In this document: piece by piece, positions 10,231 to 22,130 of the stretch
How positions within the stretch are numbered: the first letter of the stretch is position 1
Layout: each line of letters begins with the position of its first letter
Source: Choristoneura fumiferana
Taxonomy: Eukaryota; Arthropoda; Insecta; Lepidoptera; Tortricidae
Length of the DNA stretch: 64,000 nucleotides
Assembly (NCBI RefSeq): GCF_025370935.1
Contig: NC_133500.1
Coordinates: 300,190-364,189, forward strand
Direction of reading: 5' to 3'
Notes under the pieces: model-generated
Database searches by the model: none
Told to the model about the DNA's origin: nothing
The model's input: only the letters and a program-made list of their open reading frames with translations
Translations under genes and position numbers: made by a program

Positions 10231-11758
10231 CCGTTCTAAGGTGGGTTAGACCCTTCTCACAGTAAGTTTCATATTGAACTCCCTTAACAGTCTGATGGCT
10301 TTTTTTGGAAAAAGGTTCCATAGTGCGTCAGGATTCGATTAGTTCAACGGAACGTGTACCTACCTACCTAAATTAATGTGTTATTTTCTCACTGGCGAGC
10401 GGTTTCAAAATTGATTTTGTTGAGAACCGGCTTGACTTGCGCACGGCACGAGGCGTGCGGGAGGACGACACGGCGACGTCACGATCGTCGCTCCGACCGG
10501 CAGCGACCACTCGCCATACGATCTCCACCGCCGTTGGACGAGCTTCTATTTTATTTTAATCTGTTTCCAAAATTAATTATATCTATCGATTGTTATTAGA
10601 CGGCTATTAAACCAGCCCTAATTTACAGTCCACGATTTTATTTAACGTCCCGTAGGACCCTAACAGTTTTATTAGTTGAGACTTTTATGATACACTACAT
10701 TGAAATGGACACGTGCAGTATCCAATCAATCACATGAGTTAAAATCTACATACGAGTAAGTATCAACTCGTACATCTCAACACTCTCTTGTACAAAATTA
10801 AAGCAACAAAAACAGTGACATGCAGAAAGGCGAGGTTATCCGTCTTTGCAACGATTCAATGGAATCGCGTTCTTGGACAAATATTCGAGCGTTTTGACCG
10901 CGCGGTCAAACGTCATTAGCGTCCCACTTTTCTATAACACAACGGAAAGACAAGTCACAAGAATTTTAATCACGCTAAATTCAGCATTGGTATTGTCTTT
11001 TTAATTTTCATAAAAAAATAACCCTGGGCATTACCTCTTTTAATAACACCTGCGAAGACACCAATAACAAAAAAAACACTGCAAAAACGCTGAATATTCG
11101 CCCTTACCATTCACCTTCACATACATACCTACTACACACCGACTACTACTAGTGTGAGTGTGATAGGGAAATGGGGGTATTTTAAAACGTTTTTATTATG
11201 GTCCCGGTTAATTTTGGTTGCACAAACCAGAATGAAATAAACGTTAATTAAAATAAATATGCATATCTGGCTTGTATTATTACGACGCATGCAATATTTT
11301 AAAGTCAGTCGTTACTTCTACAAAATTCAGTAAGTACAAAATTTTTACCGGTTTTTATTTAGTCTGCACATCACTAAACAAAACACAATAAGGAAATTAA
11401 AAAAAGGTAAGAAATAAAGTTGCCGCCAAAAAAAAGCGAAACGTTGATGAGATAATTAAGGTATTATTTAGTTGTATTGCAAACGTTGTTATTTTAATAA
11501 TATTATAATACTTATGCTACGTATATTCAGTAGACTTCTTGTTAATATACTTCAAATTCCTCTTCTGTAGTTAATGGTTTGAATGGAAAGTTGTATAAAT
11601 AACAGAACTTCGTCTTATTGGAGGCGAAAAAATTAAAAAAAAAGGAAATGTCATATCAGACTTAAACGTCAAACGAACGTTCGAAGTTGTAGCTTTGGCA
11701 TAAAAATTGTGTATTACTTATTTTTTAAATACCATTTTGATTTCGAGAACTCCTAGAC
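10231..11758. other. Intergenic region and BUD13 5' flank
   Basis: No gene is supported. A GC-richer patch at about 10430-10540 stands out but has no interpretable product. The bases just upstream of 11759 would hold the BUD13 promoter and 5' UTR. I saw no TATA box, as is usual for housekeeping genes. Confidence 0.4.
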
Positions 11759-14700
11759 ATGGCTGCAAAGATAGACCAGAAGGCTTATTTACAGAAATAC
11801 CTGACAGGATCGTCAGGGGATAAGAAAAAGAAGAAGAAAAAAGTCGTTAAAGGCAAAGGGTAATGTCGTATAACAATATCTTTAATTTCATACTCAATTA
11901 TAAGTTGTTCATAATTAAATCGTATTTAAGTACGTGCATTATAGTACGTTTAATAAGTATTTAGTTATAATTTTTATTTAGAGTTGATATTAAGCTTTAT
12001 AAGTTAGTTTTTTGTAGGTTATATTGTTTAGTGTATCTAAACACTAACACTGCTATCGTATTTGCTTAATATTTTGTTAGATTTAATCACAAAACTACAT
12101 TTATATTGTATTGTTTTGTTGATTTGATAACAGCTGTTAATTTCACAACAATTTTCTTCACAAAAATACTGTTTATGACCTAATTTTTACTATGTTGTGA
12201 TGTGATTGCTACTGTACTGCACTATTATAAGTGCGTAAGTCAAAGTCAAAATATTTTTGTTTAATTTAGGCTTTAACAAGCACAACGGCATAAACATATA
12301 TATGATGACATATGAATGTCAAAAAATCTACCAACTGCCACCTGGTTACAAAGTACTATTGGACCATTTTCACCAAAACATGTACCTAGCAACGGCATAG
12401 TTAAGGAAAAGTTAAATAATGTCAGTTTTGTGATGTTTTATTCCATATTAACTGTAGGGGAAAAATCGACACAAAACTGACAACTTTTAACTTTACGCCG
12501 TTGCTAGGTACATGTTTTAATAAAAATGCCCATTGGTACCAAGTATTGAATAATATACCTACAATACTTTTACTGCATTATCATATTAAGCATTGCCTGT
12601 ACCTACTAGTGAAACAAAAGTCGAAAAACATCTTTTATGGTTACACAATAATATTTTTTTACAGGGTCAAATTCATCGATGACGACATAGACTTGTCTAA
12701 GCTCCGACCTTTAGATGGCGATGAGCTGGACATCTTGGACCACGGTGAGGATGCCCCGCAGATTGCTGGCATTATTGACGAGAGACCCGAGGAAATCAAG
12801 AAGATGGAGCAATACAACACAAGTTCCAAGTGGAAAGTTGTTAATCAGGTATGATTAAATAATTCTCTATAGTATGTTGCTACAACTCCATCTGAGAAGA
12901 ATTTGTTTATTGCTATCCTGCTGAATGTCCAAGGTGTCTCAAAATATAGTCAAAACCGTTATAGCAATACCAGCTATAACGATGGATGTAACAGCCAAGA
13001 AAAAAGCAACATGATCATTTTATATATCAAAACTAGCTTTTGCCCACGGCTCCGCCCGCATGGTATTCGGTTATCGCGCGCTGTTCCCTCGGGAATTGTG
13101 CATTTATCCGGGATAAAAAGTAGCCTATGTCACTCTCACTCTCGGGCCCATAAACTATCTCTATGCCTAAAATCACGTTGATCCGTCGCTCCTTTACGGC
13201 ATGAAAGACGGACAAACACACAAACATACAAACACACTTTTGCATTTATAATATATATATATTTTTTTATTTGGTAAGAAACAAACAGTCATACAGATAA
13301 ATAAAAGCACATTACATTATGGGTTATAAACCAGACCTATAGTTTCCTTAATTAACAAAAGATAAACGTGGCTAGATAAATTTAGAACAGATGTAGTTAA
13401 AAAGATGAAGTTATCAAATTACGATCAAATCGCGATTACTATAACCAGGAATTAAGTATGCATAACACTGGTTTAATGACCAACAATGTTTAATGACCAA
13501 ATAGTGCTGTCCCTTTGATGTTGTTATAATAAACAGTATTGACTGTATCTCCAAACCAATTTTCTTCTAAATCAGTTTAGATGTTTGTTTAGGCATGAAG
13601 AAGTCTCAGGTCAGACAGATAGACAAAAGGATTAGGTGGCAGATTTATCGTTTTCATAATCCTGGGAATAGGTGGTATTAACCAATCTAAAGTTATCACT
13701 TATTCTTGTGAATTCTATATAAATTGACTTCGCCTATTCCAATCTCTGGTCATTATACTATTGCTTAATGTTTAATTGGCTTTCAGGATGATGGCTTCAA
13801 CAGTAAACTGCAAGTACAAGAAATAAAGAAAGCTGTAAAAGAGAAAGAAAAAGAAAATCAACTCATTTACGGTAAAATGTACAGTGATTCCGAAGATGAG
13901 AAACAAGAGACAGACAAAGGCACAAATTCTAAATCACAAAGTAAAGAGAAATCTAAACAGAGACAAAACAATAGTGACAGTGATTTTAGCCCGCCAAGAA
14001 AAATCAGAGAATCACCTCGAAGACAGAATGATAATGATTCTGACCAAGCGCCGCCAAGAAAAGGTCAATCTAAAGATAAAAGAAGCCAAGCTTATGATTC
14101 TGATCAGTCACCACCCAGACAAAATCAAAGAGATCAAAGAGGTTGGAAAGGTCATGATTCTGACCAATCACCTCCAAGAAAAAATATTCACAAAGAACAA
14201 AAAAGTAAAAGAAGTCATGATTCTGACCATTCACCTCCCAGAAAGAATAGTCAGAAAGAACAAAGAACAAAAAGGAATTATGATTCTGATCAGTCACCTC
14301 CAAGAAAACTAGAAGGTCGCAGGCCTAAGGAGAGGAGAAAACCCAGTCGTTGGGGTGAATGGGGCAGTGAAATTCAAGACTCGGATGCATCACCCCCAAG
14401 AAAATCAAGAAAGCATTCTCAATCACCACAAGCAAAATCTAGAAAGTCTAGAACATCACCAGAAAGAAAAAGAAACTCTGACTCTCCAAGAAGACAGAAG
14501 AATAGAGGAGATATTAAAAGAAGAAAATCACCACAACACAATTCTGATTCGGACATGTCACCACCAAGGAAACGGTCACCAAACAAAATTAAAAGCAGTA
14601 GTGACAAGAGAAGAAATAAGTCTCCTGATTCGGATTTATCGCCTCCAAGGAGAAATGGAGAAAGGAATAGAAAGAACAGTGATTCTGGCATGTCACCAAG

Positions 14701-17699
14701 GAGAGATGATAGAAATAGGAATGAAAGTCCTCCTCCAACACATAAGAAAATGGCTAAAACACTAGATGGCAAATTAGCTGGTTTGCAAGATTCTGGGCAA
14801 CTGAAGAGGGAAAATGATGCATTCCGAAGGAGGGAAGAAGAAGCATTTAATAGAATGAATGATGAAGTCTCCGGTAGAAATGCTAAAGCTGTTTCTAGGA
14901 AAGGTAAGTTTAAGCCTCTTTAAAATCAATACCAAATTGTATTTTTTTTAGGGCGCCATACCTAAAAAGGACACAACAAAATCCTCATACGATCACAGCT
15001 TTCTGTCTTAATTTTTGTGTCATGTTTGTCTGTCTGTCAGTAACTATCTAAAATGACCCCACACTGCTTCTTACATTTTGCTTTAAAGAGGTAAATTTGT
15101 ATGGAAGCCTTGGTGCGCGAGTCGGACTCGCACGTGACCATTCTTTTTTTTAGATAAAATGTTTTAATATATGGCAAAGATATTCTGTCAATTGAAGGTT
15201 GGAGAAGACCGGTTTTAATATGTTGTACATCTACCGAACAATAGCTAAACTGATAGTGTCTTTTCCAACCTCGACATTGGCGGAATCATCAATAGTATTG
15301 ATGGAGCTATACTTTCAAGAATTGAATTGAATTTAATGTGTTGTACATATAACTGTTTGCTTTCTTCTTCTTAAATTTAAGAGCTACGCTCTTTTCGTTG
15401 GAGTAACCACCCACAAATATAGATTACACTAGATAACGCAAACACCTCAATCTGTATGAAAACCAACCATGTCACTTTTTTATATCTACTGTGACGTCTC
15501 AAGAGCGAATTAGCGATGTGAATTCCCCGATGTCCACGCAAAATCGATTCAAATGCGCCGCCTGCCCGCGCCGTGGGGCTCGAGTCAGTCACTAGTCATG
15601 ATTAGTCAGTTAGCGCTCAGTCTTTGTAAGGGGCAAACCCCGACGTTTGGTCGGGGTTCGGACACGCGAAGTAAATGCATTTGCGTAATCTAGTGTAATC
15701 TATATCTGTGTAACCACCACTCTAAACAGTCTTCGGCCAGCTGTTTGATTTCTTGATGTATAATGAATGACACCCACTCTCTCCTTCACCTGGTCGAAAT
15801 AGGTCAATCTTGGTCTTTCTTTGCCTTGTCTGCCTTCTACTTCTCCTTCCAGCAGGTTTAAAAATTATTTGCTTTATTTCAGGTAAAAGAGACACATCAG
15901 AAGACAGACAGAAGCAAAAGGAAAAAGCGGAGAGGCAAAAAGAATTAGATGACAAATACAAGAAATGGAGCAGAGGGTGAGTTTATTTTTTAATATGGGT
16001 AGCATTAGAAAGACAAAAATTATAACATAACAGACTTGTAAATATTGCAAAATATATGACTACAAATATCTGAGAAATTAACTAGCATTACTGTGCCGCA
16101 TATGGATAAATACAACCTATAATATAAAGAAAATCATAGTCCCTTGCATAGTCAGTCACCCATAGTAAAAGCTTTGCTCAGTTTGGGACTAGGTCAATTG
16201 GTGTCAATTGTCCCATGATGTTTATTTAACCTTCAACCATTTCAGCTTAAAACAAATCCAGGACCAGGAATCAAGAGTTGAGGAGTTCATGCACGAAGCG
16301 TCCAAGCCGTTGGCGAGGCACAAGGACGATACCGACCTGGAGGGGCGGCTGAAGCAGATAGAAAGGGAGGGGGATCCCATGCTGCAGTATATCAGGGAGA
16401 AGAAGAGGGAACGAGGAGAATTGGCTCCAGGTATATATAATACTTTCTCATTCTAAAGTTAATGATGACATAAGATTAAAGATGCCAACTATGGGACGAG
16501 CATGTGTAAGTTTACCTTAGCAGTCTTTGGCTTGATGTTACGGAACTCGTCAAAAGTGTAGAATGTGTGCTCGAGAAGCCAATTTTCGAGTCTGTTTTTA
16601 AAAATTTCTAATGCTGGAGCTGAAGTAATTTGTTATGGTCAAAATGGCTTTCACTCTTGCCGTTTTAGATGTATTTTGCCAACCGTCGGTAACACTGCAA
16701 TACCGCGTAACTAGCATTTTCCATAAGGTATAATTTTCATTATCAGAACAGTATAATGTCAGTACTGTTAGCGCAGTGAAAATTATACCTTATGGAAAAT
16801 GCTAGTTACGCGGTTTTGCAGTATCACCGATGCAATGTCGAAGTAGAGACATTAAACACATGTGGAGACTTCGGTTTGCGGGCAACTTGTTATACACCGT
16901 CGGTCCTACAACATGAGTCACTTTGCTGGACTAATAATCATCATCATCAGCCAGAAAACCACTGCTGTAAAAATATTTTTAATATTGCAGGTGGTAGGAC
17001 CTTGTGCAAGGTCCGCCCGGATTGCTACCACCATCTTGCTCGCTAATCCTGCCGTGAAACAGCAGTGCTTGCATTGCACTGTTGTGTTTCGGCGTGGAGA
17101 GTAAGACAGCCGGTGAAATTACTGGCACTTGAGGTATCCCATCTTAGGCCTCTAGGTTGGCAACGCATCTGCAATCCCCCTGGTGTTGCAGGTGTCTATG
17201 GGCGGTGGTGATCTCTTATCATCAGGAGACCCACTTGCTCGTTTGCCATCCAGTTGAATAAAATAAAAAAAAAAATATGCAAGTTGAAGTGGCAATGGGC
17301 GGGCCACATCGCTCGAAGAACAGATAACCGTTGGAGGAGAAAAGTCCTCGAGTGGCGACCACGAACCGGAAGACGAAGCGTTGACAGGCCTCCCACTAGT
17401 GGACTGACGATATCGTGAGAGTTGCGGGAAACGTGGATGCAAGTGGCGCACAGTCGTTCATTGTGGCTTCCTAAGCGGGAGGCCTTTGTTCAGCAGTTGA
17501 CTAATAATAATAATGTGTGATTTCAGAACGGCCATCCTACAAGGGCAGTTTCCCGCCCAACCGGTTCAACATCCGCCCAGGCTACCGCTGGGACGGCGTG
17601 GACCGCTCCAACGGCTACGAAAAGTCCTTCTTTGAGCACCAGAGTAAGAGGAAGGCGCAAGAAGAGGAGGCCTACAAGTGGAGCACGGAAGACCTTTAA
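11759..17699 (+). CDS. Bud13: BUD13 homolog, pre-mRNA splicing / RES complex factor
   Basis: A complete six-exon gene of 617 codons: 11759-11859, 12665-12848, 13787-14903, 15883-15976, 16246-16430, 17527-17699, all with GT-AG introns and consistent phases. The N-terminus MAAKIDQKAYLQKYLTG followed by a Lys run and VKFIDDDIDL matches the start of BUD13 proteins. Exon 3 codes about ten (S/D)SDxSPPRK repeats, the Arg/Ser-Pro array of animal BUD13. The C-terminus PPNRFNIRPGYRWDGVDRSN ... KWSTEDL is the family's diagnostic conserved block, which in yeast contacts Snu17/IST3. BUD13 acts in the nucleus in the retention-and-splicing complex on activated spliceosomes. The start fits the first in-frame ATG after a short 5' UTR. 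Introns carry several MITEs, a SINE tail and LINE debris, but no coding exon is damaged. The nearest gene on the same side is FAM98, convergent, 8 kb away. Confidence 0.97.
12333..12543. repeat. Inverted-repeat MITE in BUD13 intron 1
   Basis: The left arm GGTTACAAAGTACTATTGGA ... ACATGTACCTAGCAACGGC pairs with the right arm GCCGTTGCTAGGTACATGT ... CATTGGTACCAAGTA. An inner AAAAGTTAAATAATGTCAGT block pairs with CTGACAACTTTTAAC. Confidence 0.65.
13024..13260 (-). mobile_element. Helitron-like / non-autonomous element relic in BUD13 intron 2
   Basis: It begins AACTAGCTTTTGCCCACGGC (the inverted form of a GCGGGCAANAGCTAGT end) and runs to GACAAACACACAAACATACA and TTATAATATATATAT. Related ends are at 35855-35912, 44208-44436 and 47122-47310. 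The inverted CTAG-type terminus suggests a Helitron-like end, which is inferred. Confidence 0.45.
15398..15722. repeat. TIR MITE in BUD13 intron 3
   Basis: GTAACCACCCACAAATATAG with ATTACACTAGATAACGCAA at the left is matched by the reverse complement of GCGTAATCTAGTGTAATCTA with TATCTGTGTAACCACC at the right. The interior includes a small hairpin, GGGGCAAACCCCGACGTTTG with GTCGGGGTT. Confidence 0.6.
16140..16230 (+). repeat. SINE tail fragment in BUD13 intron 4
   Basis: CACCCATAGTAAAAGCTTTG, then CTCAGTTTGGGACTAGGTCA and TGTTTATTTA, matches the 3' half of the SINE at 19640-19855. Confidence 0.55.
16690..16830. mobile_element. Palindromic MITE in BUD13 intron 5 (short form)
   Basis: GCGTAACTAGCATTTTCCAT with AAGGTATAATTTTCA inverts to TGAAAATTATACCTT with ATGGAAAATGCTAGTTACGC. 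It is an internally deleted relative of the longer element at 18661-19358. Confidence 0.7.
16990..17272 (+). repeat. Lepidopteran-type interspersed repeat
   Basis: GTGGTAGGACCTTGTGCAAG through CATCAGGAGACCCACTTGCT and a final A-rich run is repeated almost identically at 29174-29450. The A-rich tail indicates retroposition. Confidence 0.65.
17273..17515 (+). pseudogene. Non-LTR retrotransposon 3' fragment
   Basis: A frame reads WQWAGHIARRTDNRW and then RPRTGRRSVDRPP. Motifs of this WAGHIARR type come from the C-terminal part of insect endonuclease/reverse-transcriptase polyproteins. Minus-strand relatives lie at 30272-30390, 30935-31310 and 46090-46310. 5'-truncated, no start codon. Confidence 0.55.
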
Positions 17700-18211
17700 A
17701 TCTGAAGAGTTTGAAGTTTGATCATCATTATACCCCGTTGTCAAGCGGACAGTTTGATGGCTACCTGACGTGGCTACATTATACATGCGGGGTGCGGTAG
17801 ATTTCCAACGCATGCCATAGGGCCCGCATTCGGGGAACCGTTTTCATTGATTTTCACGCTGTATATCGACCGAGTTATCGAATTATGAGTTACACTAGTC
17901 TAGTCGTTATACTTACCGCTTGCGGGGAGGCACCGCATGCTAAATATCGACCGAGTTATCGACCAACGTAACTGAGCCATTACTGACTTGCAATACAAAC
18001 TATTCAAGTCTCGGAAGTTGTAGCTGTGTATGGGAACTCCAAAATTTGTCTAAAAACTCAAAAAAATGTTTTTATTGACATTAAGACATCAGTAACTGCA
18101 ATGACAAACGTATGGGCAGCCGGCAGTTAGCAGTTACGTTGCAGTTGGAATGCCGTCCGTCTGTACTGGCCCTAATGTTAGGTAGCCACCAAACTGCCCT
18201 CTTGATAACGG
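17700..18211. other. BUD13 3' flank, no gene
   Basis: Non-coding. A repeated GACCGAGTTATCGA phrase (17869 and 17949) is the only structure noted. No canonical AATAAA was seen just after the stop. Confidence 0.35.
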
Positions 18212-18497
18212 CTATCCCAGCCTATACAAGTCCCACAGCTGGGCATAGGCCTCTCGTGATGAGGGCTTGGGCCTTAGTTCCCACGCGGGCCCACTGCGGA
18301 TTGGGAACTTCACACACCATTGAATTGTTTCGCAGGTTTGTGCAGGTTTCCTCAAGATGTTTTCCTTAGCCGTAAAGCTCGTGGTAAATATAAAATTTCG
18401 CACATGAATTTTGAAAAACTCGGTGGTGCGAGCCGGGGCTTGGACCCTCGATCTTATGCTTGAGAGGCCATAGGTCAAACAACTAGGCCGCCACGGC
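18212..18497 (-). repeat. tRNA-derived SINE (family 2), inverted copy
   Basis: From TATCCCAGCCTATACAAGTC to GGCCGCCACGGC, the reverse complement of the 8238-8546 unit with moderate divergence. Confidence 0.7.
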
Positions 18498-18660
18498 TTC
18501 ATTCGAATTCTTTCGAAGTTTGGTGAAAAGTATGAAACTATTAATTATTATTATTAGTGATAATTAACTGTCTCCAGAACACAACGGGAAACTTTACCGT
18601 AAGATAAAAGCTTGAAGGTAGTGCAGGTGGACCTCAAATATAAGTTACATCACGTCGGAG

Positions 18661-19358
18661 ATACTGCAATACTGCGTAACTAGCATTTTCCATAAGGTAT
18701 AATTTTCACTGCACTACAGTACTTTCATTGTAGCACGGTGCGGGTGACAGCTGTCAATATCACAAGACTAGAGAGTCGAAGTGTCGAAACTGGAGTCGAT
18801 AAAACTAATAATTTAAAATCTTAATCATAATTAATGTCATCATTAATCCGATTATTACGCTAATTTTGATGAGAATATTAGTGAAATTCTAGGTTGGAAT
18901 ATTATTTGACACTTAAGTAAGGCTAAACGGAGTTAGCATGCATATTCGTTACTTACCTTACCAATTAATAAGTACCGATATAACTCAAGATCATAGGTCC
19001 CATCACTAAACGAGTCTCTGGTGTTATGTTACATGCATATTACGTTTCTTCACTTAATTGTGTTTTGAATTTAATTAATTGATTACTTATAATAGTCGGA
19101 TAGCCTAAATTTATTTCGTATAACATAATTCTTTATGTTCAAATATTTTACGCCAGTCACATTCAGACTACAACTGAAATATACTTCCATATATTTAGAC
19201 CGCAGCAACTTTTTTTGAATAAAACGAAACGTGCAGCAATAGTCACCCGCACCATGCTACAATAACAGTACTGTAACAGTACTGACATTCTACTGTTCTG
19301 ACAGTGAAAATTATACCTTATGGAAAATGCTACTTACGTGGTATTGCAGTATCACGGA
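18661..19358. mobile_element. Palindromic MITE (long form)
   Basis: Terminal arms of about 50 bp: GATACTGCAATACTGCGTAA ... GGTATAATTTTCACTG at 18660-18711 and the inverted set at about 19304-19358. The sub-terminal GTAGCACGGTGCGGGTGAC pairs with GTCACCCGCACCATGCTAC. The interior is AT-rich and non-coding. Confidence 0.7.
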
Positions 19359-19540
19359 CGAATCAGCAATCTTCCTCCACGCAGACGAGTTGACAAATGC
19401 TGAACTAAACCGAATGTAAACACAAATGCAATAAAGAAAAGACATCACGTGTGGCGCGCTGAACAAAATGGCGGGCGAACGTTTGACCAATGGCTGCTCA
19501 AGATTTTAGCCGCGCAAACCTAAACTGCCTTATTGACCAG

Positions 19541-19640
19541 GGCCCGATTGCATAACAAAGTACAAGCTAATATTATTAGCGATTTTGTATTGAAATTCAC
19601 TAATACTATTAGCTTGTACTTTATTATGCAATTGGGCCCA
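19541..19640. repeat. Short inverted repeat
   Basis: GGGCCCGATTGCATAACAAA with GTACAAGCTAATA inverts to the sequence ending at GCAATTGGGCCCA. Hairpin, no coding content. Confidence 0.7.
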
Positions 19641-19855
19641 GATAGGCAAGTGGTAAGAGAACCTGACTATGAAGCTGGAGGTCTCGGGTTTGATCCCCAG
19701 TCGAGGCAAATATTTGTGTGAATAATACGAATGTATTGTATTTATTAAGTATGTTTATCCGTTGCCGTTTACCCATAGTACAAGCTTTGCTTAGTTTGGA
19801 ACTAGGTCAATTGGTATCAATCGTCCCTGTGATATTTATTTATTATTATTGACTA
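19641..19855 (+). repeat. tRNA-derived SINE (family 3)
   Basis: A head with A-box-like GGCAAGTGGTAAGAGAACC and B-box-like GGGTTTGATCCCC is followed by a body ending AGTTTGGAACTAGGTCAATT ... GATATTTATTTATT. It resembles the Bm1-type SINEs of moths (from memory). A tail-only copy is at 16140-16230. Confidence 0.65.
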
Positions 19856-20497
19856 AATAGTTCCACGCGTTCCAAAAAAATGCTCAGCGCAGTACTTCTT
19901 TGTAACTTATTTATTTGAATTGCTCACTATGAATTTCTATGCAAATGACTTAGTAACTTTTTAAGTAACTTTATTTTTTATAACAAAGGGCCTATGATTG
20001 TGTATAAGAAAGTGTTCAAGAGGAATTATTAAAAAAGAGATTTTACTATAGTTAATGTTAAATATTAATTGCACGTTCTGCACGGTCAGTTGAGCAAGTA
20101 TGTAAAACATATTTTTTACGATTATTACACTTTTGTGATGTAATTTTTACCTTTCAAAAGTCAACAATCAAGGAAACTTACTCGTAACTAGGGAGAAATA
20201 GGTGTAAAACAAACTTGTTTAAAATTATCGATGTGAATTTTAAAAAGTAGTTTTTATGTTTACTGTGGCAGATTTCGTTTACTTGTGACTTATCTGGTAG
20301 TTAGTGATGTCTGGAATTGGTGTTCGATGTTAAAATGTTCGTAAAATATAGGCTGAGTATCAGGCAAAGGACTTCTTGAGATGGTGCTGGAGGGTAGTTC
20401 ACTTTTGCCGTGTTTTACCAATTAATACAACTTACAGGGCTATTCGAGGCCAGAATGAACAGTTTGTAACCATTGTTGGCAGCCGTAACAGAGGGGC

Positions 20498-20750
20498 TTC
20501 TACGAAATTCGAAAATCGAAGTTCGTATCGTACCGTCCCGCTAAAGCTAATATTATTTAGTACGAGAGTGAGAGGGATGATGGTACGATTCGAACTTCGA
20601 TTTTTGTATTTCGTAGAGCCCTTCAGGCCCTATACTACGGAGTGTATAATTCAAACTTCGTATCTGACAGTCCCGGTGACGATTATATTATTTAATACAA
20701 AAGTGATAGGGACGGAACGATACTTCGATTTTGTAATTCCTTAGTAACCC
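20498..20750. repeat. Two adjacent palindromic MITEs (CGAAGTTCGTATCG family)
   Basis: ACGAAATTCGAAAATCGAAG ... CGAACTTCGATTTTTGTATT forms a hairpin at about 20498-20622, followed by a second decayed one at 20630-20745. Further copies are at 43108-43210, 43280-43412 and 44722-44850. All share a TTATATTATTTAATACGAGA-like centre. Confidence 0.65.
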
Positions 20751-21574
20751 TCCAGGAAGTCCTTAAATTCGGTGCTTTTAAAAATTAAAAAGGTTAAAAA
20801 ACACCGTTTTCACTGATACTCAGATTTAATCCGTTACTTGGTGTGATATTAGCCTTCCTAAGCGACTGCTAACTTATCTGCTAATAAGGTACAGGATAAT
20901 AAATGTTGTCTGTTCAATGTTAGTGAATGTGCCGAATGGTGAACTTCTAACAGCTATACTTAGCGCTGTCAAAATATAAGAAAAACAGAGTATTTTTTAA
21001 GCAATGTTGCAATTTATTATTTCACATGTTGTTTGTTCACTTATTGTTATTACTTCAAAGTAAAACTCTTGCTATTCAATAAAACCTACAATATATACAA
21101 ATATTCTTAATTGACCGCCACAAATCTTTAGCTTTTTACTATCATCGGTGAAGAAAATACTCATTTAGCGAACATGTAACAACCCGTGAACTTTTTAACC
21201 ATCTGCGAGCAGACTATAGTAGACATATTATGATATATGTCAATTTTGAGTATAGCTTTTGGATGGTCACCATAATTCTCTAGTGCCCCATATTAACAAA
21301 GAATGTCACGTTTTCCAATTGGTCTTCCTGAGTTACAAATTAAAAAACACAAAATTAAATTATGAATTTGAATTGAAAAAATTACAACGAATTTTCTCAC
21401 GTAGAATTCTCACGAAAACAAAAATAATTGAATCAACGTCACTATTTTTAAAGAAGCTCGTATCTAAAATGGTTAAATTAAACTTACTGAGTGAAGTTTA
21501 TTTAGTAATAATAAATCCCATATTAGAAATACAAGCTTTTTTCAGTGTAGTGACGTAACTCAATGCAATTTATT
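20751..21574. other. No gene seen
   Basis: AT-rich unique-looking sequence. The 99-codon frame at 21259 has biased AT-rich codons, no domain motifs and no splice context, so I do not call it. Confidence 0.4.
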
Positions 21575-21707
21575 ATATACAGTTCATTAACTTGTGAGTA
21601 AATTTTTAATCAAAAATATCTGAACACGACTATTATTAACGGCGTAGAAGCGTGTTCAGATGTTTTTGACCATATTTTTGCTCACAATATAATGAATTCG
21701 ACTGCAC
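21575..21707. mobile_element. MITE (GAGTTCATAAACT family)
   Basis: ACAGTTCATTAACTTGTGAG ... TTAACGGCGTAGAAGCGTGT ... AATGAATTCGACTGCACT: inverted ends with the family centre. Confidence 0.65.
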
Positions 21708-21825
21708 TCTATGTCAATGTGTAGATCCTTTAAACACTTTATTTGCACAAATATTGTAAAAAACTGGTCAGAAATATACTAAGAAATTTGTGCAGCCGTT
21801 TTGTTTCAGCAGATTTTTTAGGAAC

Positions 21826-22130
21826 GTCATCATCATTCCCAGCCTATATACGTCCCACTGCTGGGCACAGGCCTCCTCTCAGAACAAGAGGGCTTGGGCC
21901 ATAGTTCCCACGCGGGCCCAGTGCGGATTGGGAACTTCACACACACCATTGAATTGCTTCGCAGGTTTGTGCAGGTTTCCTCACGATGTTTTCCTTCACC
22001 GCAAAGCTCGTGGTAAATTTTAAATGCAATTTCGCACATGAATTTCGAAAACTCAGAGGTGCGAGCCGGAGTTTGAACCCACGACCCTCTGTTTGAGAGG
22101 CGATTGGTCAAACCACTAGGCCACCACGGC
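21826..22130 (-). repeat. tRNA-derived SINE (family 2), inverted full-length copy
   Basis: From the CATCATCATTCCCAGCCTAT tail to the CCACTAGGCCACCACGGC head, the reverse complement of the unit at 8238. Confidence 0.75.

Noticed and set aside
13884..14772. Several long frames overlapping BUD13 exon 3
   Set aside because: Shadows of the Ser/Asp/Pro/Arg repeat; the called frame is fixed by splice phase and homology.
20376..20744. 122-codon plus-strand frame
   Set aside because: It is read through two palindromic MITEs whose relatives at 43.2 and 44.7 kb do not keep the frame.
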